The notes: generated by a model not told the origin, from the letters alone. A stretch of DNA of 60,898 nucleotides from a virus (IMGVR_UViG_3300047469_000079:1-60898); one strand, 5' to 3'; positions 1 through 9,526 are shown, counted from the stretch's first letter. A program made the numbers and translations.

Positions 1-913
1 CGCCTTGGGCCAGTTCAGTACCAGCCTCGAAGTCGGACGCTGCATTCGCATCAGCGCGAGCCGCACCGACAGAGTCAGCCGTGCCGAACGTGGGCTCCTT
101 GCGACCGTAGGGGTCGAGCGTGAAGCCCTCTTCGGGCGTCTGACCCAGTTGCATCTCGACCACCGGCTGCGGCTTGTCCACGTTATCGGGATGCAGCGGG
201 TTGTCGGGGTGCGTTGGGTTGAGGACACTGTCAGGCTTTGCGTGCTTGAAGATGCCACCCACGACACCGCCGAGCGAAGCAGCGATGCCGATGTTCATGA
301 AGAGGTCTTTGGGGTCTGCGTCTCGCGTGGAGTCCGTGAGTTGCAGTGCGCCTTCCTGTGCCGCCGCGTCGAGCGCGAAGACACCAGCGCTCTTGAGGAC
401 GCTACCGACAGCCGAGGCGGCCTTGATGCCACCGAGCGCCACACCACCAAAGGAGGCAGCGGACGTCAGGTCGAACATCGAGGCACCCATGCCTGCCAGG
501 TGACCCCAAGTGTCTCCCCGAGCGACCATCTCGCGGTCCTTCAGGTTGAGACGTTGGCCGTCGAGGTACGTGCGAAGCCCGCCCTCGGATTGAATCATGT
601 TGATCGAAGAGTCAGCCAGCGCATACGGGAGGATGTCCCGGTACTGCGCCTCGTTCTGCTTCAGGTATTCCCACGGGTTGAAGGAAGGGTCCTTCGGCTC
701 GGAGATGTCTGCGTGCGTCAACTCGCGGTAGCCTTGCCCGATTAGGGTATTCGTGCGCCAGTCAGCCGCTGCTACTTCGAGCGCGGAGGGCTTACCGAGG
801 TCAGCGACTTCGGTGTCCTGCTTGACGTGGATGCCGACGTTGTTCGGCTGGGCGTCCATGCCGACACCAGGGACGGCGTCGATGACGGGTGCTGGGGTCG
901 TATTGTCTGCCAT
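1..913 (-). CDS. Gp16-like internal virion (DNA ejection) protein, N-terminal part, cut by window edge
   Basis: The reading frame starts at ATG 913 and runs off the left edge after about 304 codons. It closely matches the N-terminal part of the complete gene at 43911..48347; the first 127 bases of the window equal 47409..47535. Its N-terminus is shorter and different (it begins MADNTTPAP, where the other copy has ten extra residues). It follows the lysozyme gene and is the last gene of the internal-virion cluster, as gene 16 is in T7. In T7-like phages this protein is carried in the head and ejected to form a conduit for DNA entry. The rest of this copy is either missing from the window or is the segment shown at 45157..47408. 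Confidence 0.7.
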   Translation of the reverse strand, partial: MADNTTPAPVIDAVPGVGMDAQPNNVGIHVKQDTEVADLGKPSALEVAAADWRTNTLIGQGYRELTHADISEPKDPSFNPWEYLKQNEAQYRDILPYALADSSINMIQSEGGLRTYLDGQRLNLKDREMVARGDTWGHLAGMGASMFDLTSAASFGGVALGGIKAASAVGSVLKSAGVFALDAAAQEGALQLTDSTRDADPKDLFMNIGIAASLGGVVGGIFKHAKPDSVLNPTHPDNPLHPDNVDKPQPVVEMQLGQTPEEGFTLDPYGRKEPTFGTADSVGAARADANAASDFEAGTELAQG

Positions 914-925
914 AGAATTTGAGAG

Positions 926-941
926 AGCCCCCGAAGGGGCT
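926..941. other. Small hairpin between lysozyme and gp16-like genes
   Basis: An inverted repeat (AGCCCC, GAA loop, GGGGCT) fills the 33-base gap between two late genes. It has no U-run on the minus strand and three T residues on the plus strand. It could be a weak terminator, an RNA-processing hairpin or an mRNA-stabilising structure. Confidence 0.4.
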
Positions 942-946
942 TTGGG

Positions 947-1846
947 TTACGACTGGTCGTCGTTGGGGTCACCGACTTGCGCCGGTTGTGTGTAGTTCGA
1001 AGTGGTGCTGGCGAGCAGCGAAGCACCGTTCTTCGCACCGAGGAAAAGCTGGGCTTCGGCCTGACGGCGCGATTGGAGCTTCTTCTGGTTCGGGGAGGCG
1101 TTCTGGATCAACTGAGCGACCTCTTGCGGCGACTTGCCCGCATTGATCGCATCGGGGATGCCGGTCTTCTTGAAGCCACCTGGGCCGAAGTTGTAGACCA
1201 TCGAGACCAGGGCCGCACGTTGGTAGTCCTGGAGCGGCACCTTGACGAGATTGTTCAGGTAACCGTTCATCTCGTAAATCTTGTAGGCCCGCAGCTTAAG
1301 CGCCTCGTCGGGCGTGATTTCCTTCGTGCCGTTCAGGACGCCGTCATAGTCCGCGTCCGAGTAGCCGAGTTGCTTCTTGAAGACGTCGCGCGAGTCCGCG
1401 TTGCCGGTGAGGTTGTAGCCGTAACCGATCGATACTTCGGACTTCGTGCTCGCGCTGACTTGCCCAGGCTTCACGAAGATGCCGTTGGTCTGCCGCTCGG
1501 GCGCATAGACGCCCCAGTACGCACGACCCTCGAAGCCTTCGGTGCCACCGATTGCCTGCGACGCCTGGTCGAACCAGCCGCCATTGGGTACAGCCGCTCC
1601 CTTGAACGGAGGTACATCTGCTTTGTTCATGTGGAGGTAGTTAAGAAACGAATCGACGTTGTACGTCGTGGCCCCAGGGATGGGGGTGTTAGGGACCTTC
1701 AGCAGACCTTGCTGCGTCTGCTTGTCGATCACTTGCTTCATCGCGTTGTGCGCGATTTGATCGGGGTCCACGTCGGGGTGCAGCCCTTGGTCCTGGAGGA
1801 TTGGGGGCTGCTCCGACGCGATGATGGGAGGTTGCTCAGGTGTCAT
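947..1846 (-). CDS. GH24-type phage lysozyme, probably virion-associated
   Basis: A 299-aa protein starting at ATG 1846, which overlaps the TGA of the previous gene (ATGA); the frame is open further upstream but that start is less likely. The central part has the layout of T4-lysozyme-like muramidases: a Glu in GGTEGFEG, then SIGYGYNLTG, and near the C-terminus NFGPGGFKKTG followed by a basic stretch. Such enzymes cut the beta-1,4 glycan bond of peptidoglycan. It sits between two internal virion proteins and away from the holin gene (38.6 kb), which suggests a role in cell-wall penetration during entry. It is also the only lysozyme visible, so it could double as the endolysin. Confidence 0.75.
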   Translation of the reverse strand: MTPEQPPIIASEQPPILQDQGLHPDVDPDQIAHNAMKQVIDKQTQQGLLKVPNTPIPGATTYNVDSFLNYLHMNKADVPPFKGAAVPNGGWFDQASQAIGGTEGFEGRAYWGVYAPERQTNGIFVKPGQVSASTKSEVSIGYGYNLTGNADSRDVFKKQLGYSDADYDGVLNGTKEITPDEALKLRAYKIYEMNGYLNNLVKVPLQDYQRAALVSMVYNFGPGGFKKTGIPDAINAGKSPQEVAQLIQNASPNQKKLQSRRQAEAQLFLGAKNGASLLASTTSNYTQPAQVGDPNDDQS

Positions 1847-4425
1847 CGGACAGTGCCGCGAGTCGAAGCCGCGTCTTGGAGTTGGTTCTGGAACGAACGC
1901 TTCTGCGTATTCCACGGGGAGTGGTAGTCGTGCTGGTTCTGGTCCAACTGTGTCGTCGCTGCGTTCTGGTCGCCCTTCACGCGATAGCCGTAGTACACCT
2001 GGTACAGCCCTTGGTTGTCGCGCACTGCGTAGAACCCTGCGGGCAGGTTGTCCTTCCAGAACTGAGCCGCCTTCGCAGGATCATCCGGGACGGTCAGCGC
2101 GAGCTTGTCGCCCTTTTGGGGAGACGAAGGATCAGCCGCCACACCGAACTCAGGGTCCGCGATCTGCTTGCCGTCCTTCTGGTAGACGCCCGTGACCTTC
2201 TCGCCAGCAGCGAATCGGATTGGAGTCACCGAGCCATCCATGACAGGCATGAGACCCGAGAGCTTCGCGTCGGGGTTACCGAGCGATAGCTTCTTGGGGC
2301 TGCTGTCAGTCTTGCCAGGGAACGCGCCATGGAAAGCAGCGAGGTCGTCCTGCGACGTCTCGATGGGCTTCTCGACCACACCGAATGCGTTCTTGATCGG
2401 GAAGCTGGCATAGATCGGCGCGAAGCCCTTATCGACGCCCACGGGTCCCGAGGCGTTCAGGGGACTCTTGAGGTCTCGCCCAGCCCCAGGAGGGAACGGG
2501 TTGTCGATCATGCGAACTGCACCGTCCTGCCCAGTGACACCGTAGCGCGTCTGAGCGTATGCCTTGGCGACACTGTCAGCCGCTGCGGAGATGTCCAGGT
2601 TGCCAGCGCCTCGGAGCTTCAGCGAGTTAATCGCCATCTGCGCCGTCATGGCGTCGAGGTCGCCCGTCGAGATACCCACCTTCGGGTCGAAGACCATCCC
2701 ACCGTTGCCCGAGTCGGACATGAACTGCTTACGCACGGAGTCCTGAATCTTCTTCTGGACATCCTCGGGCTTCACGTCCTTGCCGTAGATCATCTTCCAG
2801 TCAAACTGTCCCGTCGAACTAGCACGCTCCAGGAGCTTCTCGTCAGCCGGGTTGTTCTTCAGGTACTGCATGATCTGCGTCGGGTCACCGTTGGGCGACA
2901 GAGCCTTCACCGAGTGGTAGAAGGCGAGCACGTTGGAGTCCTTGTAGTAGTTCCCCAGCATGTTCTCGCCCACGGCCTTAGCTTGCGCATCGATGATCGA
3001 ATAGGCCCGCATGGACTGCGCGGGGTCCGTCACGTTGATGAGCGAGTTGGACACCATGTCCTCGATGTACTTCGGCTGTTGGTGCAGGAAGGCGTGCTGT
3101 GCGTTGTCGGTCGTGGAGAACGAACCGTACTCAGCCGCAGACTTGTCGTCTGCCATCGGATTGATGAGGCCATTTGCGTTGGCCGTCGCCGCGAGGTTCG
3201 GCAGCAGGCCCTGCGAGTTCTGAACCAACTCGGTCATCGCCTGGGGCAGATGCTTCGTCACGATGTCGCTGTACGGCACACCGAACTTGTTGGCGACCAG
3301 AGCAGGCTCGTTGGTCCCATCGACGCCCTGGTAGGCGCGAGTGACCACGTTGATGCCAGCGGTCTGCTTGGACGCCTTCCTGAGCGCGGTGAACGCAGGG
3401 GTCATCCCACTGGGACCGAAGCCCCAGATGGAGTCTTCCTTCTGGTAGTTCGCCATCCAGTCCGCGATGAAGCTGGGCGTCGCCGTGCCATCTGCGACCG
3501 CTGCTTGGAGTTGCATGTTCAGGTCGCTTTGCGACTTGGCTGCTCCAATCTCCTTCGCGCGTTGCGACTGAGACAGGGCCTTCTCCTTGAACTGCGCGAA
3601 CTCCACCGGATACTTCTCATCGAAGCCCGCCTTCTCCAGTGCGGCCTGAGCCGCCAGGCCCTGCCCTGCGTTCTGGATGGATTCACCCAGAGTCGAGAAC
3701 AGCAAGTGCGCCGCTTGGGGCTGGTTGCCGTTCGTGATCGACAGGAAGGAGTTCATCGAGCCCAGCACATGCTCCGCGCTGAGACCCGTAGGACTCTGCA
3801 CGTTCGCCGCGACCCCCGCAATGGTGGTCTCGGTCATGTTGTGCTCGATGGTCTGCGATTGCTTCTCGTGGAAGCCCGCAGCCAAACTGCGCACGCTGTG
3901 AACGAACTGAAGCTGGACCTGGTTGTCCACGTCCCGGTCGCCAGAGCCTGCGCCGTAGTGGTCCTCGTAGAACTTCTTCGCGGCCACCACCGGGTCCACC
4001 GAGCCGTCCATCGGCTGCTGACGCAACCAATCGGCGTACTGCTGACCCAGAGCGGTCGCTTGAGTCGTGGCGACACCCTTGCGGTACGCGCCGATGTAGG
4101 AGTTTCGATCTGACCACAGCGGGTCAGCCTCACGCCCAGCCGCAGCGTCTGCTGCACCTTGGGTGTCGAGGTCCTTGTTCTGCTGCTGGATTTCCTGCTT
4201 ACGCGTAGATTCGACGTTCGCGTTCACCTTCTCCAGCGACGAGTTCACGTTGCCGAAGAACTGGCCGAAGGAATTACCCATCGCCTGGAACGCGGAGGCC
4301 GCGCGACTGCCGTCAATCTGCGAGCCCGTGGCTTCCGCCGTGCGCATGTTGAGCGTAGGCGCAGCAGTGAAGTCCGGTGCCTTCGGGGCGTCGTCGCGGA
4401 ACCCCTGGTCCATCTGTCCAGACAT
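1843..4425 (-). CDS. Internal virion protein, gp15-like
   Basis: An 860-aa, largely soluble, Gln/Ala-rich protein starting at ATG 4425 directly after the previous stop codon. Its size and place (after the gp14-like gene, before lysozyme and the gp16-like gene) match T7 gp15, a core-stack protein that is ejected with gp14 and gp16 and forms the periplasmic part of the DNA channel. No catalytic motif is evident. The assignment rests on synteny and length rather than on a diagnostic motif. Confidence 0.7.
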   Translation of the reverse strand: MSGQMDQGFRDDAPKAPDFTAAPTLNMRTAEATGSQIDGSRAASAFQAMGNSFGQFFGNVNSSLEKVNANVESTRKQEIQQQNKDLDTQGAADAAAGREADPLWSDRNSYIGAYRKGVATTQATALGQQYADWLRQQPMDGSVDPVVAAKKFYEDHYGAGSGDRDVDNQVQLQFVHSVRSLAAGFHEKQSQTIEHNMTETTIAGVAANVQSPTGLSAEHVLGSMNSFLSITNGNQPQAAHLLFSTLGESIQNAGQGLAAQAALEKAGFDEKYPVEFAQFKEKALSQSQRAKEIGAAKSQSDLNMQLQAAVADGTATPSFIADWMANYQKEDSIWGFGPSGMTPAFTALRKASKQTAGINVVTRAYQGVDGTNEPALVANKFGVPYSDIVTKHLPQAMTELVQNSQGLLPNLAATANANGLINPMADDKSAAEYGSFSTTDNAQHAFLHQQPKYIEDMVSNSLINVTDPAQSMRAYSIIDAQAKAVGENMLGNYYKDSNVLAFYHSVKALSPNGDPTQIMQYLKNNPADEKLLERASSTGQFDWKMIYGKDVKPEDVQKKIQDSVRKQFMSDSGNGGMVFDPKVGISTGDLDAMTAQMAINSLKLRGAGNLDISAAADSVAKAYAQTRYGVTGQDGAVRMIDNPFPPGAGRDLKSPLNASGPVGVDKGFAPIYASFPIKNAFGVVEKPIETSQDDLAAFHGAFPGKTDSSPKKLSLGNPDAKLSGLMPVMDGSVTPIRFAAGEKVTGVYQKDGKQIADPEFGVAADPSSPQKGDKLALTVPDDPAKAAQFWKDNLPAGFYAVRDNQGLYQVYYGYRVKGDQNAATTQLDQNQHDYHSPWNTQKRSFQNQLQDAASTRGTVR

Positions 4426-4980
4426 TTATGCTCCCGATTGGAAATAGGGGTTGTAGCCGTACTTCTTGGCAAGCGACTCCTGGTTCACATTCGAGTAGCC
4501 GCTTGCAGCCGCCGAGGCCGCGCCGCTTCCGATCTGGAGACCAGTGTTCACGCTGTTCGCTGTGGACTGCAATGCGAAACCCTTGTTCTGAGAGTCGAGG
4601 TTCTGAAGCATCGCGCCTTCCTGTCCGAGCAGCGTGGACTTCTGGCTGTCTGCGTTCACGTCGATGCGCGAAAAGTCATCCGCCGCTGCGCCTGAGATGT
4701 TGATTGCCATTGACGCCAGTGACCCGCCGCCCTGCGCCGAGACGACGCGGGCCATAGCGAGTTGACGTGCAGCTTCCCGAGCGCGATCAGTGCGCTGCGC
4801 GAATGCCTGCGTGTCTACTGCATCCTGGTTGGCCTTGACGGCCATCTCGTTCGATACAGCGGTCTTGTACGCAGCGTCTTGCTGCGCTTCAATCGCCTTG
4901 TTCTGTTGGTTATGCTGTACTGCCGCCGAGGCCGCAGTCACCGCCAGCATAATCAGTGGTACTGCCAGTGGGCCGCACAT
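4426..4980 (-). CDS. Internal virion protein B, gp14-like
   Basis: A 184-aa protein with a hydrophobic N-terminus (PLAVPLIMLAVTAASAA) followed by a long Ala/Gln-rich helical region and a Gly/Ser/Ala-rich C-terminal part ending YGYNPYFQSGA. T7 gp14 has this form: a membrane-inserting N-terminus and a helical body, and it makes the outer-membrane part of the ejection channel. Position and size fit. The start at 4980 lies inside the 3' end of the preceding ORF, a 71-base overlap. Confidence 0.75.
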   Translation of the reverse strand: MCGPLAVPLIMLAVTAASAAVQHNQQNKAIEAQQDAAYKTAVSNEMAVKANQDAVDTQAFAQRTDRAREAARQLAMARVVSAQGGGSLASMAINISGAAADDFSRIDVNADSQKSTLLGQEGAMLQNLDSQNKGFALQSTANSVNTGLQIGSGAASAAASGYSNVNQESLAKKYGYNPYFQSGA

Positions 4981-5419
4981 ATGTGAATGCTATGAAATGA
5001 CCAAAGCCGGGATCGAGGCGACCGAAGCCGCACCAGTCCAGCCAGGTAAGGTGAAGGGAGTTCTCACGCCATGCTGTGCAGGCGAGAACCTCGTAGAGAG
5101 CGTGAGCACGTCCGATAGCTCTCGGGCACTCACGAAGGAAGGGGACAGTAACGGAGGGGAGCAAGGGCGTCCCCAGCATCCAGATGAGACCGCATGTGGG
5201 CATCATCGGATTCTTGTGGACGCCCCAGACTCCAGCGACCGCACCAGAGTCGGTGAGGATCGCTTCGCAAATGTCTGCGACCCGCCACTGTTCTAGCACC
5301 GCATCGACCGGGTCGAGACCCGAGCCTTCGAGGCACAGGTCAATCTCTTGCCGGTCCTCCAAGCGGAGGTTGTCCATGAGGACTCGGATGTGATGCTCGT
5401 GAGCAGGGACTAGGATCAA
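4910..5419 (-). CDS. Gp13-like protein with acyltransferase-type fold
   Basis: A 169-aa ORF starting with TTG at 5419 that overlaps the TGA of the tail-tube B gene (TTGA), a sign of translational coupling. The product matches the gp13-like proteins of T7 relatives in place and character: small, GNAT-like (an AVAGVWGVH strand, then RAIGRAHALYEVLACTAW). In T7, gp13 is needed for assembly but is not found in mature virions. The next downstream ATG would cost 14 residues. Confidence 0.6.
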   Translation of the reverse strand: MILVPAHEHHIRVLMDNLRLEDRQEIDLCLEGSGLDPVDAVLEQWRVADICEAILTDSGAVAGVWGVHKNPMMPTCGLIWMLGTPLLPSVTVPFLRECPRAIGRAHALYEVLACTAWRENSLHLTWLDWCGFGRLDPGFGHFIAFTYVRPTGSTTDYAGGDCGLGGSTA

Positions 5420-7740
5420 TTTGCGAACAGGTTGGAGTACCGTGCGGCGAGTGTGTACCCCGTGACGATCATAGGCGACGTGGTGGTCGCGGAGATGGTC
5501 AGGGATGCTTTGTCGCCCTTGGCGTTGAAGGGGATACCGTACTGGGTGTTCGCGCCGGTCACGGGGTCCAGTGCCGTCCCGACGGTGCGGGGCGATAGCT
5601 GTGCCACCATGACCTGACGGTCAGCCCGTGTGACGGTCGCTGTGAAGTCGCCAGCCATCAGGCAGTCGAGGTAGACCTTGTGGACCTGGAGCCGCCCGAG
5701 GGGCGTCTGGTTGTCACCGTTGGTCGGGTAGAACGGAGAGAGTCGGAACGACCGCGCCATGCGCAGACCGATGAGGTACTGCTTGCTCGTGTCCACCTGT
5801 TCGGTGAACCAGCAAAGCCACTGCGTTCCGTCATACACCACCGTAGCGTTGTGCTCTCGCCACCAGCCGCCCGATGTGGGCTCCAGTATCACGAGGCCCG
5901 TGGCCTGGTAGTAGCCCGTGGGCAGGATGACTTCGCTGCGATTACGCGTGACGTTCCAGGTGACTTGCACCGGGGTCTTGAAGTCCATACGGCAGTCGGC
6001 TTGCGGGTTCTCGCCCAGGTTCGAATCAACCGGAACCGAGAAGAGAGCCAGGTAGCCACCGAGCGTCCCGAGGACGTACAGGAGGCCATCGCTAACCCAG
6101 TGGTTCCAGATGTACGTGATCTGGGAGAACTGCACCTTCGACCAGGCGTTCTGCTTGCGCTCGTTGCCTTGCCAGTAGGAGGTCTGCACGTACAGCGTGT
6201 CGGGAGCCAGTGGAGTCCACAGGAACGTTCGACCAGCTTGCGCCGAACCAGCGAGACGCTGGACACTGCCGGGGCAGTAGCGCGGCACATGCTTGCTCAG
6301 GTCAGTCGCGGAGTTGTTCTCCGACGCCTGCATGTACTGGTATTCCCAGAGAACCGAGCGACCTTCCTGCGTGCCCGTGTACTGCACCACGTCGCCAAGG
6401 ACCACCGGGACGCAGGTCGGGTCAACCGTGTAACGCGTTGAGATACCGAGCGCCGCAGTGTCAGGCTTCACCGGCTGTGAGCCGTCGATGCTTCCCTGAG
6501 CCCCTGGCAGGAACACCATGAGGTTGTCGCGGAAAGACATGATGTGCTGGACGCCACCCAAGTCAGCCTCGGCTTGCACCTTGACTGGATCGGATGCCAC
6601 CACTTCCCGCGCAGAGTCCTGCCAGAAGTTGAAGAGGTCGTCGGGCTGCGAGCCCACCACCCAGTCCTGCGATGCGAACCACAGGCGGCCCTTCCACAGC
6701 GCCATGTCCGTGATCGTTTGACCACTGAACGGCGCAGGAGCGTTACTGGTGTCGTCGCCGGTCTTGCGGACCACCCAGTCAACGGGCTGTAGCTCGAAGC
6801 TGTTGACGCCCGTCTGGTGCAGCCGCATTGGCATCGAGCCTTGAACCCATGATGCAGTGGACACGAAGTTGTCCAGGTACGAGGTCTCCTTGTAGGAGTT
6901 CGTGGTCTTATCGTAGGAGACCCAGTACGACGACTTCGCGTCATCGTTACCTAGATCGACCAGCAGGGCTTCGCCATGGAATCCGGTGGACGGCAAGTCG
7001 GTCAGGTTCGTCACGCGCCCCTTGATGACCACCGAGGCCGTCTCGTCCCAGTCGTTGCCACCAGTGAGCGAAGCGATCAGCGCAGGGTCACCAGTGAAGC
7101 GCAGCAGCGAGCCGACGCGTGTGATGGTCACACCCGACAGGGAAGCCTGACATGCAGCCTGTAGACCCTGGGCGACCCACTCGCGCGTCTTCGCCCCGCC
7201 ACTGCCGTCGTAGTTGAACGAGGCACTGCCGGTCGAAGTGTTCACGTAGAAGTTCTGGGACACCGAGGACAGCTTACGGACCCAGTAGTAGGCCCGTGAG
7301 GCCGATGGGGTCCCAGCGGTACTGATGCATTGTGCGGGAGTCGCCGTGCTCAGCAGGAGCACCGTGTCCGCGATCTGGAGCGTCTTGAGTTGTGGCGCAC
7401 CGTTGATGTAGTTCTGTGCCCACGGCCCGACTGTCAGAGAAGCGAGTGTGCCGTTGGAGAGGTTACGTACCTCGAAGCCGCCACCGAGTAGCGACAGGAA
7501 AACCCAGCGCTGCATGTCCGTCGTGCGGAACATGAAGTTGTTGTTGGTCTTGTACTGCCCAGCGCCGAGCGCCGCGATGTACGAGGACCCCACACGATCC
7601 GCGAGACCCCCGATGTCCACCGAGGGCAGGTAATTGATGATCTCGTCCATCTGCGATGGCGAGCGGAGCAAGGGGGCCTGACGGCTCACCCCTGCGTGCA
7701 GCGACCCAACGCGGGGTTGCAGCATGGAATCAATGGGCAT
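5416..7740 (-). CDS. Tail tubular protein B, gp12-like
   Basis: A 774-aa protein starting at ATG 7740. The N-terminus (MLQPRVGSLHAGVSRQAP) has the GVSxQxP signature of T7-like tail tube/nozzle proteins, and the size is near that of T7 gp12 (about 790 aa). It lies immediately downstream of the gp11-like gene, with start and stop overlapping by one base. The protein forms the short-tail nozzle below the adaptor ring and carries the fibre attachment sites. Confidence 0.9.
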   Translation of the reverse strand: MPIDSMLQPRVGSLHAGVSRQAPLLRSPSQMDEIINYLPSVDIGGLADRVGSSYIAALGAGQYKTNNNFMFRTTDMQRWVFLSLLGGGFEVRNLSNGTLASLTVGPWAQNYINGAPQLKTLQIADTVLLLSTATPAQCISTAGTPSASRAYYWVRKLSSVSQNFYVNTSTGSASFNYDGSGGAKTREWVAQGLQAACQASLSGVTITRVGSLLRFTGDPALIASLTGGNDWDETASVVIKGRVTNLTDLPSTGFHGEALLVDLGNDDAKSSYWVSYDKTTNSYKETSYLDNFVSTASWVQGSMPMRLHQTGVNSFELQPVDWVVRKTGDDTSNAPAPFSGQTITDMALWKGRLWFASQDWVVGSQPDDLFNFWQDSAREVVASDPVKVQAEADLGGVQHIMSFRDNLMVFLPGAQGSIDGSQPVKPDTAALGISTRYTVDPTCVPVVLGDVVQYTGTQEGRSVLWEYQYMQASENNSATDLSKHVPRYCPGSVQRLAGSAQAGRTFLWTPLAPDTLYVQTSYWQGNERKQNAWSKVQFSQITYIWNHWVSDGLLYVLGTLGGYLALFSVPVDSNLGENPQADCRMDFKTPVQVTWNVTRNRSEVILPTGYYQATGLVILEPTSGGWWREHNATVVYDGTQWLCWFTEQVDTSKQYLIGLRMARSFRLSPFYPTNGDNQTPLGRLQVHKVYLDCLMAGDFTATVTRADRQVMVAQLSPRTVGTALDPVTGANTQYGIPFNAKGDKASLTISATTTSPMIVTGYTLAARYSNLFAN

Positions 7741-8321
7741 TAATTGATTGTGCCGTTATTGAAGGTGCGACGACGGAGCCAGTGGAAGTCGGGGTTGTCC
7801 AGGATGTTGTAGTCATCCACGGTGGACTCCGCGTCCGCTGCGTCAGCTCCTGCCTCGTAGCGATCCTCAGTGATGAACTTGTCAGCCGTTGCCGAGCCGA
7901 CGTAGTTGCGCTGGTAGCGCTGAGTCGCCGTGGCAGCGATGGCTCGCTGGACGTGGTACGGGCAGTCCTCAAAGGAGAACAGGAGCGTCACATTGACGTC
8001 CACGGACTGCGTGAAGACGAACGTGTTGTTGCCCTTGTCGTAGAGCTTGCCCGAGCGTTCCACGTAGTTTGCATACGGGTCCACCGGGTCGATCTTCAGG
8101 ACTTCAGGCGTCACTACGATAGTGCCGTCTGTTGCAGGCGTGAGCGTGCGGACCTCGGTGTTGAAGTCCCAGTCCTTTGCGAGAAGATCGGAGGTAACTT
8201 GATCGATGATGCTGGAACAGTTTGCGTAATCCCCCGCCCCGGCCACTTCGACCAGGATGACGGATTCGCCTACTGCTTCGAGCATCCGGTTGACGGCTTG
8301 AAGCCGAGTCATTGCGCCCAT
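7740..8321 (-). CDS. Tail tubular protein A, gp11-like adaptor
   Basis: A 193-aa protein with the hallmarks of the gp11 family: MTRLQAVNRMLEAVGESVI at the start, then an LLAKDWDFNT segment, a DRYEAGADAADAE stretch, and a C-terminal NPDFHWLRRRTF. Twelve copies form the adaptor ring between portal and nozzle. A terminator-like hairpin separates it from the capsid gene upstream, as between T7 genes 10 and 11. MTRL at 8312 is an alternative start. Confidence 0.9.
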   Translation of the reverse strand: MGAMTRLQAVNRMLEAVGESVILVEVAGAGDYANCSSIIDQVTSDLLAKDWDFNTEVRTLTPATDGTIVVTPEVLKIDPVDPYANYVERSGKLYDKGNNTFVFTQSVDVNVTLLFSFEDCPYHVQRAIAATATQRYQRNYVGSATADKFITEDRYEAGADAADAESTVDDYNILDNPDFHWLRRRTFNNGTIN

Positions 8322-8342
8322 GGGAGATTACGGAAAATGTTG

Positions 8343-8380
8343 AAAAAAATGGGGACCACCAGAAAGTTCTAGTGATCCCC
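8343..8380 (-). terminator. Intrinsic terminator downstream of the capsid gene
   Basis: On the minus strand GGGGATCAC pairs with GGTGGTCCCC around a roughly 13-base loop and is followed by seven T residues. It lies between capsid and tail-tube A, the position of T7 Tphi, which causes partial termination so that capsid mRNA exceeds downstream mRNA. The adjacent CCCCATGGGG with TTTTT on the plus strand could make the site bidirectional. Confidence 0.7.
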
Positions 8381-8384
8381 ATGG

Positions 8385-8536
8385 GGTTTTTAAGAGTGGT
8401 CGGTACTGAACTCCGACATACGGGGCTAGAGCTTCAACGTCCTTTCGGATGAGGGTGTCTCGGGCGTCCTCGCCTACCGTATTACTACGCTGCCTTTTTC
8501 ATTGCGCATCAGTCTGCGCATTCACTCTTAAACGAC
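8385..8536 (-). other. Capsid 3' trailer with an unexplained open stretch
   Basis: This 150-base stretch holds a small hairpin (TGCGCAGACTGATGCGCA). One minus-strand frame, lacking a start codon, stays open for about 50 codons and includes GEDARDTLIRKDVEALAPY, reading into the terminator. A 15-codon ATG mini-ORF precedes it in another frame. I cannot tell whether it is coding. Confidence 0.3.
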
Positions 8537-9526
8537 TTACGCCGTAGCGAACTCGACTGCCAGTTCCGGACGCAGCGTGCCGTGACCGACCGCTTGCTTC
8601 GAAACGATGAAGTCTTCCTGACGACGAACGTCACGGAAGGTTTCCGTCGAGATGCCCATGAGCGTCAGGACCGCGACAGCGTCCGCAGCCCACATGAGAC
8701 CCGTGGTCTTCGAGAAGTCAGCACGGTACTTCGAGAACACTGCCGTGTCTGCCGTCGAGTTGACGTTCGGGATCAGGTTCGACGGGATGACCGTCACGCC
8801 TTCGAAGCGAATCGACTCCGTCACTGCCATGCCCGAGCCAGCCGACGCCATCTGAATCTGCGCTTGCAGGTTCAGGAACTGGCCCGACGTTGCGTCACGC
8901 GCGTACTTGATCGCGTCGAACACTGCGTACGGCACAGCCGCGTACAGGGTCACTCCATCCGGCACGTTCTTCGCCTTCAGAGCCAGCTTCGCTTGGCGAA
9001 TCTGAGCCAGCCACACGGTGCCGTCGATTGCGCCCGTAGCCAGGAGGCCAGCGTTCACAATACGGTTACCGCCAGGGAACGGACCAACAGCAGCCGTACG
9101 CGCAGCGAGTGCGATCTGGCGGAAGTTGTTCTGGTCGTACATGCGAGCCAGGGCTTGACCCATGTCAGCGGTCATCGGGCCGCGCACGTCGAACTGCGAC
9201 ATTGCTTGGTCGAAGTCCCACAGAGCGTGGTGAGCCACCATCGGAGCATCGATGGTCACTTCCACTTCGCCGGTAGCGAACGGATTGCCCATCATCTCCT
9301 GGCCGCGCTGGAGGTACTCGGCCATCGAGGTGCCAGTCTTCGGGAACTGGTACGACTTGCCCGACGTGATGTTCTTCTCGCGGACCTTGCCCTTGGTCAC
9401 GGTTGCAGCGGTGAATGCCGTGAGCACTTCACCCGAGAACATCTTGAGGAACAGCGAGCGGTCATCGGTGCCCGATTGACCCGTGCCGAAGGCTACCGGC
9501 GAACCGGCATTTGCGGAAAACGTCAT
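8537..9526 (-). CDS. Major capsid protein, gp10-like
   Basis: A 329-aa protein starting at ATG 9526 (MTFSANAGSPVAFGTGQSG); the ORF is open upstream but this start gives the usual N-terminus of T7-like capsids. The body fits the HK97-type capsid fold of podoviruses: an N-arm rich in Gly/Ser, then TMTADMGQALARMYDQ-like helices and a C-terminal RPELAVEFATA. It lies between scaffold and tail-tube A, with a hairpin and a promoter-like site upstream and a terminator downstream, the arrangement expected for the most highly expressed gene. Confidence 0.9.
   Translation of the reverse strand: MTFSANAGSPVAFGTGQSGTDDRSLFLKMFSGEVLTAFTAATVTKGKVREKNITSGKSYQFPKTGTSMAEYLQRGQEMMGNPFATGEVEVTIDAPMVAHHALWDFDQAMSQFDVRGPMTADMGQALARMYDQNNFRQIALAARTAAVGPFPGGNRIVNAGLLATGAIDGTVWLAQIRQAKLALKAKNVPDGVTLYAAVPYAVFDAIKYARDATSGQFLNLQAQIQMASAGSGMAVTESIRFEGVTVIPSNLIPNVNSTADTAVFSKYRADFSKTTGLMWAADAVAVLTLMGISTETFRDVRRQEDFIVSKQAVGHGTLRPELAVEFATA

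Noticed and set aside
977-1927. Long plus-strand ORFs opposite the virion genes (for example 977..1927 and 2329..4113)
   Set aside because: They mirror minus-strand genes in GC-rich DNA, have Arg/Val/Leu-rich unnatural composition and lack ribosome sites; the minus-strand proteins are recognisable.
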